DNA of 64,000 nt from UBA10438 sp044238605 (lineage in GTDB: Bacteria; Bacteroidota; Ignavibacteria; Kapaibacteriales; Kapaibacteriaceae): the NCBI GenBank assembly GCA_044238605.1, contig JBIICY010000009.1, forward strand, positions 26,464 through 90,463. The letters run 5' to 3'. Under the pieces are notes generated by a model. The model saw only the letters and a list, made by a program, of their open reading frames with translations. It was not told the DNA's origin and did not search any database. Both the position numbers and the translations under genes were made by a program. Positions 24,748 through 32,462 of this stretch are shown piece by piece. Position 1 is the stretch's first letter, and every line of letters begins with the position of its first letter.

Positions 24748-25407
24748 ATGAAACGAACATTGCTCATGGTGGTGTTTTTCGGACTCATTTGGATGCCTGT
24801 ATTAGCCCAAACTGGCACAGAGAAAGACCAGTCTACTGGGGAACAATCTGTTAATGGATTTACCTATGGCGAAGTAAAGGCAGGTTATGGTATCACGCAG
24901 TTCTCTGATGGCCTTAAAGAGCGATTTGATGGAGGAAGCTTCAGTACAAGCGGTGGTGGACTCTTTTCTATTGCAGCATATCGGAAATTCGAAGCTGTTA
25001 GTCACTTCCATTTTGGTTTAAAGTACAAGGGGCTGGGAGCATTGCCATCTCAGGGCGATAACAGCCAGGAGATGTTCTTTAACTTCTGGGGAACAAGCAT
25101 TTCAGCAAAGTATTTCCCATTTTCAGCAGCCGCTACTGAGGGTATGTACCTGCAATACGACTATAACTTCATTACGCAATTCACTCAGAAATACAGAAAT
25201 ACCAGTGCACTGGAGTTTGACCATCAATTCGCCATTGGCAGATCATTTACGTTCGGATTTGGTTACCAGTTCCCATTGAAGGATCGCACTGCACTCGTGG
25301 CATCACTAGAATATGACTGGGCCGCTCGCCAGGGCGAAGTCAAGGGCATAGGAGATAAGCAGTTCCGGAACTCTAATCTAGCCGTGCAGATCGGTTTGAA
25401 CTTCTAA
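24748..25407 (+). CDS. Small outer-membrane beta-barrel protein
   Basis: A 219-residue exported protein. The signal peptide is MKRTLLMVVFFGLIWMPVLA-Q. The mature part has alternating aromatic strands (FTYGEVKAGYGITQF, MYLQYDYNFITQF, FGFGYQFPLKDR) and ends LAVQIGLNF, with the terminal phenylalanine typical of outer-membrane barrels. The size fits an 8-stranded barrel. The start at 24748 is set by the signal peptide and an AGGGGA ribosome site. It shares its leader with the barrel gene at 26496. Function unknown. Confidence 0.78.
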   Translation: MKRTLLMVVFFGLIWMPVLAQTGTEKDQSTGEQSVNGFTYGEVKAGYGITQFSDGLKERFDGGSFSTSGGGLFSIAAYRKFEAVSHFHFGLKYKGLGALPSQGDNSQEMFFNFWGTSISAKYFPFSAAATEGMYLQYDYNFITQFTQKYRNTSALEFDHQFAIGRSFTFGFGYQFPLKDRTALVASLEYDWAARQGEVKGIGDKQFRNSNLAVQIGLNF

Positions 25408-25485
25408 AGCTGCCATAGATGATTCGTGAGAGATCTTGGTAACGCATGCCTATACTTGTAGCGGAGTTCACTACAGGAACATTTG

Positions 25486-26421
25486 ATGCTCGGATTCTAC
25501 AAGCCCACACGCCTTCGAGGTGATGTTGATCGGAACAGGTACTTCGAAGGGTGGTTTCAGAAGGTTTGTTCGGTAAAGCATCGAGTATCGTTCGTGATTA
25601 TCTATGGATATGCCACACAGAACTCGCACGACACCTTTGGTTTCATTCAACTGCTTGTGCCCGATCAGGCACCAAGGATAGTATACTTCAGCAAGGACGA
25701 GATCTCGTGTGATTCTGAGAGACATATCGTTCGCATGGGCGACAATGTCTTGAGTACTGAGTCTATTGCTGTAGATTCAAACGACATCACTATCCAACTG
25801 ACGCTGACGGATAATCAGCCCATACAGACGTTCAAGAACTCTATGGGGTACACGTATTTCGTCCCCAATCTGCCTTGCTATCACTCTGTGCTGAACACTG
25901 CCCACCGCGTTTCTGGCGAGATACGATGTAAGGATTCTGCCTATCTCCTAGAAAACGATCTGGGATATATGGAGAAGAACTGGGGCACGTCATTCCCCGA
26001 GAACTATGTATGGCTACATGCCGTAGACCCACATGATCCGCAGGTGAGTCTTTTGTTTTCTCAGGCGGAGATCAAATGGCTCGGCAGAACGTTCGTACGA
26101 CACGTTGGCCACTGTCGGTTTGATGGAAACGAAATCGATCTACGTGATTTGAAGAACGTTACGGTTGCCATTGTTCACCAGAGCAATGAACAGCAGACCA
26201 TTCGGATCACCAGCTCGACTGTCGAAATCGAGATCTCGATAGTACTCGGAGTCAAGGTCAAGTTCAAGGGTCCAATGGACGGCACGTTATCAAGAGACAT
26301 TCTGCATTACACGGATGCAGTGATTAACCTGCGTGTTTCCCAAAATGGAACGACGCGCACGTTTCGACTCATAGGCAATTGCGAAAATGTTGGGTCAACA
26401 CTGACAATGAATGCTGTCTAA
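25486..26421 (+). CDS. Tocopherol cyclase-like protein
   Basis: A 311-residue protein resembling the tocopherol cyclase family (PF14249). The N-terminal block has NRYFEGWFQKV, and the central block YMEKNWGTSFPENYVWLH is the strongest family hallmark. Plant and cyanobacterial members cyclise phytyl quinols. Bacterial homologs without the rest of the tocopherol pathway, as here, have no settled role and may bind lipids or act on other hydrophobic compounds. No signal peptide is visible, so it is probably cytoplasmic. It lies between two barrel genes in the Crp/Fnr cluster. ATG 25486 is directly preceded by an in-frame TTG. Confidence 0.78.
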   Translation: MLGFYKPTRLRGDVDRNRYFEGWFQKVCSVKHRVSFVIIYGYATQNSHDTFGFIQLLVPDQAPRIVYFSKDEISCDSERHIVRMGDNVLSTESIAVDSNDITIQLTLTDNQPIQTFKNSMGYTYFVPNLPCYHSVLNTAHRVSGEIRCKDSAYLLENDLGYMEKNWGTSFPENYVWLHAVDPHDPQVSLLFSQAEIKWLGRTFVRHVGHCRFDGNEIDLRDLKNVTVAIVHQSNEQQTIRITSSTVEIEISIVLGVKVKFKGPMDGTLSRDILHYTDAVINLRVSQNGTTRTFRLIGNCENVGSTLTMNAV

Positions 26422-26495
26422 TTTCTTAACATTTGTTCAGTCTATTCTTCCGTGAGCATGTAAACTTTGTTCCATCACTTTACGATGGAATAAAC
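26422..26495 (+). promoter_or_regulatory. Conserved 74-base leader/promoter, copy 2
   Basis: Exactly the same length as 24674-24747 and identical over TTCTTAACATTTGTTCAGT and AACTTTGTTCCATCA. The rest has diverged, so these two blocks look selected. Here the second block reads TAAACTTTG, close to the Bacteroidota -7 element. The AACA-TT-TGTT inverted repeat is retained. Probably the same regulator controls both barrel genes. Confidence 0.6.
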
Positions 26496-27086
26496 ATGAA
26501 CAGATCGTTGCTCGCATTCGCACTCGTCAGTCTAATGACCGCTACGTTATGCGCCCAAACCGAACAACAACCAACAACATTGGCTCAGACGCAGACACCA
26601 TCGAAGAAATGGGGGGCAGAGATTAATCCGATGTGGCCAATCTTCCCGGGTAACATCTATCGAGGTCAGTTCACATACGAAACGTGGCGCGATAACGACC
26701 TTGCAGGCGACGTGTTTGTAGGTGTTTCTGCAAGACCATTTGAATTCAGAGAGGATGAAGGTGACTTTGCAAACTATGCCCTCACATTTGGTTACAGACA
26801 GTTCGTATGGAAGGGGCTTCATGCTGAACTTTATCAGGCCTTTGGACCAGGTTACAATCGCAACAATGTGATTGATGGTAAAGACTACACAAGCTGGGAC
26901 TACGAAGTAGGTCTGCTTGCTGGATACCGATGGGAATTCTACGAAACTGACAAGGCCAATCTCTATGTAAGCACGCAGCATGGGTTCTATTACGTGGCCG
27001 CAAAGAGCAATCCGCACCCGATAAAGAACTTTACCGGTGAAGAACCCATCTATGTTGGCACATTGAACTTTGGTGTCAGATTCTAG
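26496..27086 (+). CDS. Small outer-membrane beta-barrel protein (second)
   Basis: A 196-residue exported protein starting MNRSLLAFALVSLMTATLCA-Q. Mature strands include FANYALTFGYRQFVWKGL, WDYEVGLLAGYRWEFY and a final YVGTLNFGVRF ending in phenylalanine, as in 8-stranded outer-membrane barrels. It differs in sequence from the barrel at 24748 but shares its promoter and leader length. A highly structured repeat begins four bases after its stop. Function unknown; the cluster context suggests an envelope change made when the Crp/Fnr regulators respond. Confidence 0.75.
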   Translation: MNRSLLAFALVSLMTATLCAQTEQQPTTLAQTQTPSKKWGAEINPMWPIFPGNIYRGQFTYETWRDNDLAGDVFVGVSARPFEFREDEGDFANYALTFGYRQFVWKGLHAELYQAFGPGYNRNNVIDGKDYTSWDYEVGLLAGYRWEFYETDKANLYVSTQHGFYYVAAKSNPHPIKNFTGEEPIYVGTLNFGVRF

Positions 27087-27146
27087 CGCATGGATTCCCG
27101 CGTTCGCGGGAATTACGATCTATCGCCGGGGCAACGATTGTTATGT

Positions 27147-27209
27147 GTAACCAGTAACCCGTAATCCGTAACCAGTAACCCGTAATCCGTAACCAGTAAC
27201 CCGTAACCC
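27147..27209. repeat. 21-base tandem repeat, three units
   Basis: Three head-to-tail units starting GTAACCAGTAACCCGTAA, the third ending ACCC in place of ATCC. A degenerate GTCATCGG-type run follows to 27231. The units are adjacent with no spacers between them, so this is not CRISPR. The same array recurs at 32359-32421. Confidence 0.85.
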
Positions 27210-27252
27210 GTCATCGGTCATCCGTCATCGGGCGAGCCACCGGCTCGCCCCT

Positions 27253-27347
27253 ACTTCCTCTCGGATGTGCTTTCCGGTATGCGTCTTTTAATCGTTCAAC
27301 GCTAACGTGGGTGTAGACCTGTGTGGTGGAGAGCGATGAGTAGCCGG
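27253..27347 (-). pseudogene. Remnant of the 3' end of a xerC-like tyrosine recombinase gene
   Basis: Read on the minus strand, this encodes SSLSTTQVYTHVSVERL and then KDAYRKAHPRG, the last 30 or so residues of XerC including its catalytic tyrosine. It matches intact xerC at 32463-33368, with about six silent differences and one coding change (the catalytic-region GHSS becomes GYSS). The stop codon is missing and nothing upstream of the block matches xerC. It is a fragment of a diverged copy and not a fresh duplicate. Confidence 0.75.
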
Positions 27348-27490
27348 GGAGTATCTACTCACAGTTCAGTTAGGGGGCGAGGTGCGTTCGTATGGTTTGT
27401 GAGGGTGTGAAGACATCTGCTCGGTGAACCGCGATAGCCGACGCCCAGATAAACAGGATTTCCAAGAGGTAGAATTGTCGCTCTCTGTTG

Positions 27491-27518
27491 GATATAATGT
27501 ATCGTATATTGAACAATA
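27491..27518. promoter_or_regulatory. Candidate hipBA promoter/operator
   Basis: Just upstream of hipB are two small palindromes: GATA-N5-TATC (27491-27503), which includes a TATAAT-like box, and TATTGAACAATA (27507-27518). HipB-type antitoxins usually repress their own promoter through such sites. An AGG ribosome site precedes the ATG at 27528. The binding assignment is inference. Confidence 0.4.
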
Positions 27519-27527
27519 AAGGTAGTA

Positions 27528-27875
27528 ATGAAACGTATAGAGAGCATTATGAACACCGATGAAATCATTCTTCCAAAGCATCGACGTGTCCTTGAGGGCC
27601 TCGGCGGGGACATTCGTCTGGCACGCCTTCGGCGCTCACTCACGGCCGAGCAGGTTGCTGAGCGCGCCGGCATCAGCCGGCTGACACTTATGCGTATTGA
27701 GGCGGGCACGCCATCGGTCTCCATCGGAGCGTATCTGCAGGTTTTGGTTGTCCTTGGCCTGGAGACGGGGCTCGGCATGGCGGCCAGTAACGATGAGCTG
27801 GGCCGAAAACTTCAGGACCTCGGGCTTGGCGCACGCAAGCGGGTTTCGACGCGAAGAGGTGCTCGATCGTTATGA
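27528..27875 (+). CDS. hipB: HipB-like antitoxin, XRE-family DNA-binding protein
   Basis: A 115-residue XRE helix-turn-helix protein. The motif lies at about 36-75 (LRRSLTAEQVAERAGISRLTLMRIEAG). Its stop overlaps the hipA start by ATGA, the usual antitoxin-toxin arrangement. In known pairs HipB binds HipA, blocks its kinase activity and represses the operon. The C-terminus ends in a basic tail (GARKRVSTRRGARSL). A second in-frame Met at 27549 could be the real start. Confidence 0.85.
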   Translation: MKRIESIMNTDEIILPKHRRVLEGLGGDIRLARLRRSLTAEQVAERAGISRLTLMRIEAGTPSVSIGAYLQVLVVLGLETGLGMAASNDELGRKLQDLGLGARKRVSTRRGARSL

Positions 27876-29128
27876 GTGCGTCTCGGACGATACATGTTGT
27901 TGCAGACTGGATCGGTCTTGGTGGGCCCGTCCGTGTTGGTGAACTGAACGTTCATGCAGCTCGGGGTAAGGAGACATTTTCTTTCGCTTACGACTCGTCT
28001 TGGCTACGGAGAAAATCTGCAATTGTTATCGATCCTGATCTACAGCTTTTCTCTGGTCCACAGTACGTTTCGGCTGGTAGGTCAATGTTCGGTGTGTTCA
28101 TGGACTCTGCCCCTGATCGTTGGGGAAGAACCATCATGCAGCAGCGCGCGTCATACCTGGCAAGGCAGCAAGGAGTTGAACCTGACAGGATGCTCGATAG
28201 CGATTTCCTTCTCGGTGTCCATGATGCCGGACGCTTCGGTGGACTTCGGTTCCAGCTAGGCCCCGACGGGCCGTTCCTCGATGATAACGATGCATACGCA
28301 GCACCACCGCTGACATCGCTCCGGAAGCTTCAGGAGGTAAGTCTGTCCTACGAACGATACGACGCTGATGAGCATGAGTTGGGTCGTCTACTGCAACTTC
28401 TCGCACCCGGTTCCTCACTAGGTGGTGCTCGACCCAAGGCAAGCGTCATCGATCCTAAGGGCAATCTTTGGATCGCGAAGTTCCCCAGTCGATCGGATTC
28501 ATGGAATGTGGCAGCCTGGGAGTACCTAGTAACGAAATTGGCTGAGAGGTGTGGTATCAACACGCCTACTGTTCAGCTCGAACGTTTCGGAACGGGGCAC
28601 AGCACACTATTGAGCAGGCGCTTTGACCGAGCTGGCAATGGCGGGCGAATTCATGCTGCATCTGCGATGACCCTTCTGGGTCGGCAGGATGGCGATGACC
28701 ATACAACAGGGGTAAGCTATCTCGATCTTGCAGACTTTATCATCCGTCATTGCTCTAACGTTTCGCAACAGCTCGAAGAACTGTGGAAGCGAATTCTCTT
28801 GAGCGTTCTGATTGCCAATACGGATGACCATCTTCGAAATCACAGCTTCCTGCTCGGACCCGACGGAACATGGCAGCTCGCACCGGTGTATGACATTAAT
28901 CCGGTCCCATTTGGAACAGGACTGCGTCTGAACATAAGTGAAACAGATAATCAACTCGATCGTGTTCTCGTCGAGGCTGTTGCGCCGTCCTTCAGAGTCT
29001 CATCGATTCGTGCAAAAGAGCTGATCGCGCACATGACGTCAATCGTGTCCACATGGTCTGATGAGGCGAAGAAGATCGGCATTCCGCGGCATGAGATACT
29101 TCAAATGCAGCAGGCATTCAAGCACTAG
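27872..29128 (+). CDS. hipA: HipA-like serine/threonine kinase toxin
   Basis: A 418-residue HipA-family kinase. Visible motifs are the glycine-rich segment GSSLGGARPKA at 180-190, a lysine in WIAKFPS near 203, the catalytic loop NTDDHLRNHSF at 316-326 and the metal-binding D341 in PVYDINP. The E. coli enzyme phosphorylates glutamyl-tRNA synthetase, halting translation and promoting persistence; targets differ among homologs and the one here is unknown. The gene appears complete with an intact active site. It lies inside a segment bounded by long direct repeats, consistent with a mobile or recently acquired module. Confidence 0.9.
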   Translation: MSASRTIHVVADWIGLGGPVRVGELNVHAARGKETFSFAYDSSWLRRKSAIVIDPDLQLFSGPQYVSAGRSMFGVFMDSAPDRWGRTIMQQRASYLARQQGVEPDRMLDSDFLLGVHDAGRFGGLRFQLGPDGPFLDDNDAYAAPPLTSLRKLQEVSLSYERYDADEHELGRLLQLLAPGSSLGGARPKASVIDPKGNLWIAKFPSRSDSWNVAAWEYLVTKLAERCGINTPTVQLERFGTGHSTLLSRRFDRAGNGGRIHAASAMTLLGRQDGDDHTTGVSYLDLADFIIRHCSNVSQQLEELWKRILLSVLIANTDDHLRNHSFLLGPDGTWQLAPVYDINPVPFGTGLRLNISETDNQLDRVLVEAVAPSFRVSSIRAKELIAHMTSIVSTWSDEAKKIGIPRHEILQMQQAFKH

Positions 29129-29277
29129 CGATCCACTTGTACGCACGAGTGTTGTGGGAATGATCGCACAGGTTATTGACAAAGTCCGGCGTCCGTTGGT
29201 TTTGTCACTCGTGGACGGCTGCTTTGCTTTTTTGCAGTACAGTCCTGATACCAAAGCATTTCTGTGCCGACTATGGG

Positions 29278-29589
29278 CTTCGGGTTGTGCGGGCATTTGA
29301 GCTCAACAATGGAAACCGGGAATACATCGTGCGGGGACGCGAGGGCTTCACAGCTGACGCTGCAGCCAAGCTGTTTACCGAACATTACAAGGGGGCGAAG
29401 CTCTTCGTTGCCACGCTACCACTAGGTGCACTGAAGTTTCTCGGTCGCCTCTCAAAGCGATTCAACTACGTTTCCCATATTGTCGAGGCACTGAACAGTT
29501 ACCCGGAGAAGTTTGCTTCCGAGCACACCTGGCAGGAGTTGGGAGAGCCGCAGATGAGCTTGATGGACTATATCCGGCAGACGAAGTGA
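29278..29589 (+). pseudogene. C-terminal fragment of an NAD(P)-binding epimerase-like protein
   Basis: A 103-codon stretch resembling the end of NmrA/epimerase-type SDRs: YIVRGREGFTADAAAKLF, LPLGALKFLGRLSKRF and YPEKFASEHTWQELGEP. The family's N-terminal Rossmann half is absent. The frame upstream (from 29176) reads MTKSGVRWFCHSW and has no family resemblance. The fragment follows hipA and lies in the repeat-bounded segment, so it is probably debris from an insertion or deletion. Confidence 0.5.
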
Positions 29590-29626
29590 CGGATAGTATC
29601 CATCATCCCGGCACGGAGTACCTGCA

Positions 29627-31702
29627 TCATTTGCTGATCAGCACTCGAGATCGGCGCACTTCACTTGGTGTGCTCAGGATCACCATGTACGATCTAGAGG
29701 GCATGGTCGATTCGATCGGTAATGGGACTTGATTCGCCCCTTGTCGAATCAAGATGTTCGACTTCTCCTGAAGGACACTTCCATTGCCGTCGACGATCTG
29801 AATGGTTCCTGGAACGTCGCGGTCACTCGTTACGTACAATGTGAGTCCATCACGCGCAGGAATGGGTCCGACACCGTCGATGCGCAAGGTGCTGTCACCA
29901 ATGGAACAGAAGCCAAGAGCCGAGGGACAATTCAGAAGATTGCAGGCCTCAGTGATCGATTGCGACTGTTCAATCGAAGCGTAAAGAGCTTCATACTCCG
30001 GCTGGAGGAATTGCCTCATGTTATCCGGTAGCGCATTCATCACCGATTGCGATGGGAGGAACCACGAGATACTCACCAGACGTCGCTTTTCACCATTCCA
30101 TCCGGGTCTTGATACCCACGGAGTGGCCACGCGTAATCCTAACAGAAGTTTCAGCACGGGTATCAAATGGTTGCCATGCTGAACAGAGTAGTACCCCAGA
30201 GAGTCGGTGGGGATACTCTCACTGTTAATTTCGGTCGCAACTTCCGAGGCAAATTTTCGCGCAAGCGGATATCGATCCAGCCAGTCTGCCGGTGGTATGC
30301 TGTCGATTGGCAAAGTTTGAAGGACGTGTGATGTGTAACAACGTATGGACGTGTCTTTCTGTCCGGACAGCTGAATCTCAAGACTGCTGCCGGCATCAGG
30401 TACGAGTCTGCCGAGCGAACCCACAGGTAAATCAAAGCCTTTGGTACGCTGCATGGCAATGGATGATTCATACCCAAGGTTTGTGAGATACTCGTTGACG
30501 GGTCGGCGTGACGATGATCTCACAAACGAAGTGGTAACGGTATCAATCGTCGCAACTGACCATCCGTTCTGGCATATCGAAACATCATCGGTAAAAAATC
30601 CGAATTGGTGTAGTGAAGCGTCATCCAATTCAACGAACGGATGACCTGACACAACTGCAACCTTTACGAGCTTTGTCTTCGTTGCTGACGCTGTCTGTTC
30701 GACGTGCTGCTTCGGCTTCAGAATCCTGCTCGGCATGGCGGTACCAGGAACATAAGGGGCATAGCAGGTCTTCAGAGCACCACGAAAACGTTGCGGCAGC
30801 TTCTCCAGGACTGCGCCCGTGGGCATTAGGGCTACGATGTATCGATGCGCGTTTCTCTTATCTGGGATACTCAGCAGAATCGGCTTGCTACTTGGCAGTT
30901 TGCTGTAAAAACCGAAAAAGCGCTTGTCCGGGATTGAAGCAAGAAACGACATCTCAGGAGCTGGGTGCTTGCTAGGAGCTGGCTCTACCAGTGCGGCTGC
31001 AAACATTATAGAGTCGAAGAGACTGACAGGTATCAACGCTGGTGGGTTGTAATACTCAACGAGTGGAACGTTTGTGTCAGCAATGACTTGGACGAAGACC
31101 GGAGAGAGCTCGTCAAGCTGATAGCCGCTGAGTCTATGAGCTGAAAATGTCTGTGGGCGGCCACTGCCATCGCTGCAGCTATGTCTGTAATGGAACAACA
31201 GGGTGGTATCACGAAGCTGCTCTGATGTGAGTCCAAGTGCACGAGACCTCAGTGTATCTGCCACGACAAGTGTTTGTATCAGTACCGAGATACTATCATC
31301 ATACCTGCGAATACCGAATAGCCGTAGTTCTTCATCAGTGAGACTGAGAGTGAGGATAGAACGTGGATCGAGAGCCGATTCCTCACGGACAGAATCGTCA
31401 GCAGATGCACCGGTGGGATCCTCTGTTTCGTCAGTAACGCTTACCTGCTGGGGTATTGTACCCCCTGAATTGTTGGCAGGTCGGCTGGGATGAGGTTGTT
31501 TGTTCTCAATGGGAGGGTTCGTTGGGCCAACAAAGTACGCTGTGCCGGTGGCAACGAGCAACAATGCGATGAATGGTAAACCTATCCTGTACATCCGATG
31601 GTTTGTGATCATTGCTTTGATTCGGGAATCTGAAGCAAGTGGTGGCTGCACCTCGGTCTGTTTGAGAAGCTGCAGCAGGGTATCGAGTCGTTCATCGTGC
31701 AT
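29627..31702 (-). CDS. Anti-sigma-factor-like membrane protein with T9SS-CTD-like end
   Basis: A 691-residue protein (frame open to 31726; Met at 31702 preferred because it overlaps the sigma stop by 11 bases). Residues 1-35 are a short cytosolic segment (HDERLDTLLQLLKQTEV). One membrane helix follows at about 40-60 (IGLPFIALLLVATGTAYFVG), then a large extracytoplasmic region of no known family. The last 75 residues (LTLYVTSDRDVPGTIQIVDG, MPSRSYMVILS, VLISK) have the strand pattern of a T9SS type A sorting domain. A sorted end on a protein with an uncleaved inner-membrane helix is odd. Coupling to a sigma gene is the main evidence for an anti-sigma role. Confidence 0.6.
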   Translation of the reverse strand: MHDERLDTLLQLLKQTEVQPPLASDSRIKAMITNHRMYRIGLPFIALLLVATGTAYFVGPTNPPIENKQPHPSRPANNSGGTIPQQVSVTDETEDPTGASADDSVREESALDPRSILTLSLTDEELRLFGIRRYDDSISVLIQTLVVADTLRSRALGLTSEQLRDTTLLFHYRHSCSDGSGRPQTFSAHRLSGYQLDELSPVFVQVIADTNVPLVEYYNPPALIPVSLFDSIMFAAALVEPAPSKHPAPEMSFLASIPDKRFFGFYSKLPSSKPILLSIPDKRNAHRYIVALMPTGAVLEKLPQRFRGALKTCYAPYVPGTAMPSRILKPKQHVEQTASATKTKLVKVAVVSGHPFVELDDASLHQFGFFTDDVSICQNGWSVATIDTVTTSFVRSSSRRPVNEYLTNLGYESSIAMQRTKGFDLPVGSLGRLVPDAGSSLEIQLSGQKDTSIRCYTSHVLQTLPIDSIPPADWLDRYPLARKFASEVATEINSESIPTDSLGYYSVQHGNHLIPVLKLLLGLRVATPWVSRPGWNGEKRRLVSISWFLPSQSVMNALPDNMRQFLQPEYEALYASIEQSQSITEACNLLNCPSALGFCSIGDSTLRIDGVGPIPARDGLTLYVTSDRDVPGTIQIVDGNGSVLQEKSNILIRQGANQVPLPIESTMPSRSYMVILSTPSEVRRSRVLISK

Positions 31703-32213
31703 GGCGTTTTTTCTCCTCGTGTTCAAGACTCTCCTGAAGGAGCGCCTTTAGGTGGTCACGGCCACGCTTTACGCGCATCTTGACCGCTGAAAGCCCGAGA
31801 TCAAGTTCGGCGGCGATGTCAGCAAGCGGCCAGCCTTCGATTTCGGCGAGTACTAGTGGAATGCGTTCAACATCTGGCAGCTGCGCAATGGCATCACGAA
31901 CGAGCTGCACATCCGTAGCGTCTTCAGGTGAAATGTGGCCAACAACAACGATCTCGTCCAGCGAGTCGCGCACAAAGCGCTCATCATGCCGAGTACTGTG
32001 ACGGTGGGCTCTCAGAATGGCAGTTATGCAATAGGCCTTCAGAGCCTGTGGGGTGGCTATTCTCACCCACGAACGAAGAGCCGCATAGAGTGCACTCTGC
32101 ACATGGTCGGCTGCCTTGTCCCGATCCCGCTCAAGAAACATGGCGAATCGCTCGACGTCGCGTCGAATCGTGCGATAGGCCTCGATGAATTCGTTGTTTC
32201 TGCTCACTATCAA
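31692..32213 (-). CDS. ECF-type RNA polymerase sigma factor (second)
   Basis: A 173-residue sigma-70 family factor. Region 2 is at about 8-70 (EFIEAYRTIRRDVERFAMFLER, AADHVQSALYAALRSW). Region 4 is at about 110-160 (LPDVERIPLVLAEIEGWPLADIAAELDLGLSAVKMRVKRGRDHLKAL). It is diverged from the sigma factor at 14114-14671. The stop lies inside the start of the downstream membrane protein gene, as in sigma/anti-sigma operons. It lies at the right end of the repeat-bounded segment. Confidence 0.86.
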   Translation of the reverse strand: MIVSRNNEFIEAYRTIRRDVERFAMFLERDRDKAADHVQSALYAALRSWVRIATPQALKAYCITAILRAHRHSTRHDERFVRDSLDEIVVVGHISPEDATDVQLVRDAIAQLPDVERIPLVLAEIEGWPLADIAAELDLGLSAVKMRVKRGRDHLKALLQESLEHEEKKRHAR

Positions 32214-32358
32214 CTAATGTCGGGATTGCACCAACGGTCACATCGCCATCAGGAGGTCCTCACGGCATTTGGATCGCCGATTGCGCGGGGGTACGTGGAA
32301 GATGGATTCCCACTTTCGTGGGAATGACGAGCTATCGCCGGGGCAACGATTGTTATAT

Positions 32359-32421
32359 GTAACCAGTAACCCGTAATCCGTAACCAGTAACCCGTAATCC
32401 GTAACCAGTAACCCGTAACCC
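32359..32421. repeat. 21-base tandem repeat, three units (copy B)
   Basis: Three units starting GTAACCAGTAACCCGTAA with the same third-unit variation as at 27147-27209. Perfect agreement between the two arrays points to recent copying or gene conversion. Confidence 0.85.
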
Positions 32422-32441
32422 GTCATCGGTCATCCGTCATC

Positions 32442-32462
32442 GGGCGAGCCACCGGCTCGCCC
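32442..32462 (-). terminator. Strong hairpin directly after xerC
   Basis: GGGCGAGCC pairs perfectly with GGCTCGCCC around a 3-base loop and ends one base before the xerC stop codon (minus strand). It lacks a clear U-run, so it may act as a REP-like mRNA-stabilising or terminating hairpin. The same structure is at 27230-27250. Confidence 0.45.

Larger units (their letters stand above)
27090..27347. repeat. Long direct repeat copy A (xerC-flank repeat)
   Basis: 258 bases matching 32302-32566 in the same orientation. In order it holds a hairpin (ATTCCCGCG with CGCGGGAAT), three 21-base tandem units, a 9-base-stem hairpin (27230-27250) and about 95 bases of a xerC 3' end. The non-coding part is nearly identical between copies. 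Copy A lacks 7 bases that in copy B carry the end of xerC. Its first hairpin differs from that of copy B by paired changes that keep the stem. Confidence 0.85.

Noticed and set aside
27147..27209. Possible CRISPR-like repeats
   Set aside because: The 21-base units are adjacent with no unique spacers and no cas genes are nearby.
28607..28954. 115-codon minus-strand frame
   Set aside because: Antisense to the hipA kinase domain.
32238..32426. 62-codon minus-strand frame (contains SSFPRKWESIF)
   Set aside because: It is a translation of the intergenic repeat; the FPRKWES phrase is a well-known false product of such palindromes.
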